Positions 62,216 to 64,000 of a DNA stretch of 64,000 nt are shown here, in pieces; within the stretch, counting starts at the first letter, position 1, and each line of letters begins with the position of its first letter. The stretch comes from Eremothecium cymbalariae DBVPG#7215 (taxonomy: Eukaryota; Ascomycota; Saccharomycetes; Saccharomycetales; Saccharomycetaceae). The stretch covers positions 248,001-312,000 of the forward strand of contig NC_016449.1 in assembly GCF_000235365.1 (NCBI RefSeq). Reading direction: 5' to 3'. The translations under genes were made by a program, and so were the position numbers. The notes beneath the pieces are model-generated. The model saw only the letters and a list, made by a program, of their open reading frames with translations, was not told the DNA's origin and searched no databases.

Positions 62216-62668
62216 GTATTTATGGATGTAAAATTAATCCTCTAGGATGTTGTCAAAATTGTCCGTTGTTGGACTTTTGTGCAAAACAAGTCGACAAACT
62301 CCAGTTTCCTTGGAGACAAGCTCGGACTAAACGCATACGCTCTTAAGATACACAAACTGCAATATGGAAATATAAATACTACTATTTTTTTATCTAACCA
62401 AATGATTCTAACCTTTGTCAAGTATCCGCAACATGAATTATGGAACCTGCTTTTACTGTGGGACATATTTCTCAAAAAGTTATCAATAAAGCCCGTTAAC
62501 TGCTATCGCTGAGATATTAGCAATTTAGACGGTACCTAGATTACAATTTTATATTCCCAGCAGAAGCAGCAATTCATTGAGCATCTGGAAGTCTTGGCAG
62601 AATAAAGATGTGTATTCATGGTATATTTATATTATTTAGCAAAAAAAATCGGTTTAAAGCGAGAGAAT
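62216..62668 (+). other. POB3 3' region
   Basis: 453 bases between the convergent ends of POB3 and the two-exon gene. No ITT1 (YML068W) counterpart is present, although it follows POB3 in S. cerevisiae. Short frames here look random. Confidence 0.45.
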
Positions 62669-63222
62669 TCATTCCTTAGTCAGGCTTTCAATAGTATTTT
62701 TAATCACTTGAGCTGATTCGTTCAACTCTCTACGTTTATATTCAAGATGTGCTTCTTTGGCCTTCATCCAGTTTTCTGCAACACCAAATCTTGTAGCCCC
62801 CCTATGGGAATCAATAACAAAGGCAGCTTCTTGCCACAACAATTGTTTCTGTCATTAGTTAGTAGACACTCTACATTCGTAGTATAATTTTCTATTCAAC
62901 TTACCTTGTATAACTGATTCAGTTGGTTGACAATATCATCCATATCCTTGGTAAATGAATCCATAATTCCTGATGATACATCATATAGGCGGTCCCAATC
63001 CATTTTAGTGACAGGATTCTCTTCATTCCGATCCAGCTGCGTTTGCTTAACTAAATATGTAGCCTCTTTAATACGTTGCAACACCTCGTGTTCCAGCATT
63101 TCATTTTGAACTTTATTCTTGTATTCATCTGTTTGCCATTGGGCGGCTAAATCGCTTATTTGCGGTGCATCAACTTTTGGTTCAACTATCGGAAAGGTTT
63201 CACTCAATAAAGAATCTGACAT
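62669..63222 (-). CDS. Unassigned two-exon helical protein
   Basis: Exon 1 (63222 down to 62905) begins MSDSLLSETFPIVEPK and ends NQLNQLYK; exon 2 (62848 down to 62669) continues KQLLWQEAAFVIDSHRG and ends ESLTKE. The spliced protein has 165 residues, almost entirely helical and charged, with probable coiled coil (about 35-65 and 135-160). This size and pattern resembles subunits of small coiled-coil complexes (for example kinetochore or BLOC-type), but I recognise no specific match. The upstream frame has GTG but no ATG, so 63222 is the start. It lies between POB3 and ERV41, where S. cerevisiae has ITT1. Confidence 0.75.
62849..62904 (-). other. Intron of the two-exon gene
   Basis: A 56-bp intron: donor GTAAGT (complement of 62899-62904), branch site TACTAAC (complement of 62858-62864), acceptor CAG (complement of 62849-62851). 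Both exon boundaries fall between codons, and exon 2 keeps the frame open for 59 residues. Confidence 0.88.
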
Positions 63223-63359
63223 AGCTTTCACTGATCCAAATATCTTTACAAAAGCAGGCCTTTGTATTTTAGAAGTCTCTTCTATGTATGTTCAATAACA
63301 CTGTTGTACATATATTAAACCAAATTTTTGCATATGATATTTTTATCCGTAAGAAACAC

Positions 63360-64000
63360 TCATTCTAAAAGACCTTTAGAATAACTTTTATCAGATTCAT
63401 AACGTAGTGACCACTTGGAACCCAAAAGGTTTACTAGGGTCCAATCTGTAAATCTAAATGCTAGTGATGCGAGGTATACAACGAAAGAAAGTATTGCAAC
63501 TAACCTCACAATAAATTGCGTAAAACCAATTCTCTCATCCTTAATAATAACCTTAAGAGCTTCAAAGTTATAGGAAATGGTAATTCCAGTAGGTCCTAAC
63601 GCATGCGAACTTGAAGACTTCTCGATTGCGTCAACAGAATATTGGTTAGTGTGCACTTCCGCTCCCATTTTTTTATATGCCGTAGGGAGTACGGAAGTAA
63701 AGTAGTAATAAGCCTTCAGGGGTTCATCTGCTATCCTGCCAACACCATCTAAAGTATTATCAATATAGGGAAAGAAGTCACCGAATGAAAGTTCGTTTAT
63801 AACATGAGAAAAGTTAAGAACACTAAACGGCGTTCTGCGAGTACTCATATAGGTCCACCCCTTGGCAGTTATCTGCAACTCACCACTAACTTTGTTCACA
63901 GGTACCGACCCGTAAATAGAGCAACCATCAAAATTAATACCTTCAATCATAGGTAACTCTGGCATATCGCTAGTAAATTGGGCTGGAATTGCATCTGCTA
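63360..64000 (-). CDS. ERV41: COPII cargo receptor Erv41, C-terminal part
   Basis: Erv41 forms a complex with Erv46 that cycles between ER and Golgi and retrieves or exports cargo. The visible part covers the end of the lumenal domain, with GCSIYGSVPVNKVSGELQIT and FSHVINELSFGDFFP typical of the family, and the second TM segment (IVRLVAILSFVVYLASLAFRF), followed by a short cytosolic tail. The frame is open to the window edge, so the N-terminus, and the intron seen in the S. cerevisiae gene (YML067C), lie outside. The order POB3...ERV41 agrees with the YML track. Confidence 0.93.
   Translation of the reverse strand, partial: ADAIPAQFTSDMPELPMIEGINFDGCSIYGSVPVNKVSGELQITAKGWTYMSTRRTPFSVLNFSHVINELSFGDFFPYIDNTLDGVGRIADEPLKAYYYFTSVLPTAYKKMGAEVHTNQYSVDAIEKSSSSHALGPTGITISYNFEALKVIIKDERIGFTQFIVRLVAILSFVVYLASLAFRFTDWTLVNLLGSKWSLRYESDKSYSKGLLE

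Overview
The window is nuclear DNA of a budding yeast (Saccharomycetaceae) that diverged before, or did not take part in, the whole-genome duplication. Genes are closely packed and mostly intronless. The three introns that can be placed have canonical GTATGT/GTAAGT donors and TACTAAC branch points. The gene order interleaves two sets of S. cerevisiae duplicated blocks: EFM3-RSF2-VPS70-ENT3 (YJR129C to YJR125C) alternates with DUS1-CPR3-BET5-WAR1-HMG1-FPR3-RPL6-TCB3-COG8-DAK1-POB3-ERV41 (YML080W to YML067C), and VMA6 plus a hexokinase-like gene (YLR447C, YLR446W) are inserted in the second series. Single RSF2/TDA9, SIP3/YSP1, HMG and RPL6 genes stand where S. cerevisiae has pairs. The genus (Eremothecium, Kluyveromyces, Lachancea or another) cannot be fixed from the sequence alone.

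Layout. 1-10.5 kb: 3' part of COQ6, a PPIL4-type cyclophilin-RRM gene absent from S. cerevisiae, TGL2, and the conserved series SIP3-DSL1-ATX1, all on the plus strand. 11-16.4 kb: allantoicase DAL2, EFM3, an unassigned coiled-coil gene, and a 1.7-kb gap with a possible small Cys-rich ORF. 16.4-28 kb: RSF2/TDA9, DUS1, VPS70, CPR3, ENT3 and intron-bearing BET5. 28-46 kb, minus strand: WAR1, HMG1, FPR3, RPL6, TCB3, COG8. 46.7-58.4 kb: VMA6 and NGK1/YLR446W mixed with genes that have no obvious S. cerevisiae orthologue: a cyclic-nucleotide-binding F-box LRR protein, a membrane-anchored MAPR heme protein, a CoA-binding-fold protein, a Zn2Cys6 factor and a BAR-SH3 protein. 58.5-64 kb: DAK1, POB3, an unassigned two-exon gene, and ERV41 running off the end.

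The genes are mainly housekeeping: vesicle tethering and traffic (DSL1, BET5, COG8, ENT3, ERV41, VPS70), lipid and sterol handling (SIP3, TCB3, TGL2, HMG1), mitochondrial functions (COQ6, CPR3), metal and nitrogen metabolism (ATX1, DAL2), and transcription or chromatin (RSF2, WAR1, POB3). There is no operon-like functional grouping, and I saw no tRNA, transposon, CRISPR array or centromere.

Points for a second look: DSL1 and RSF2 are each broken by one -1 frame change at an A-rich or T-rich tract, so base-calling errors must be excluded before calling either a pseudogene. The cNMP/F-box/LRR protein is the best candidate for an undescribed system, because its architecture implies a ubiquitin-ligase adaptor that senses a small ligand. 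ATX1 has a changed metal-loop motif, and the DNA upstream of RPL6 holds an unusual GC-rich, repeat-bearing island.
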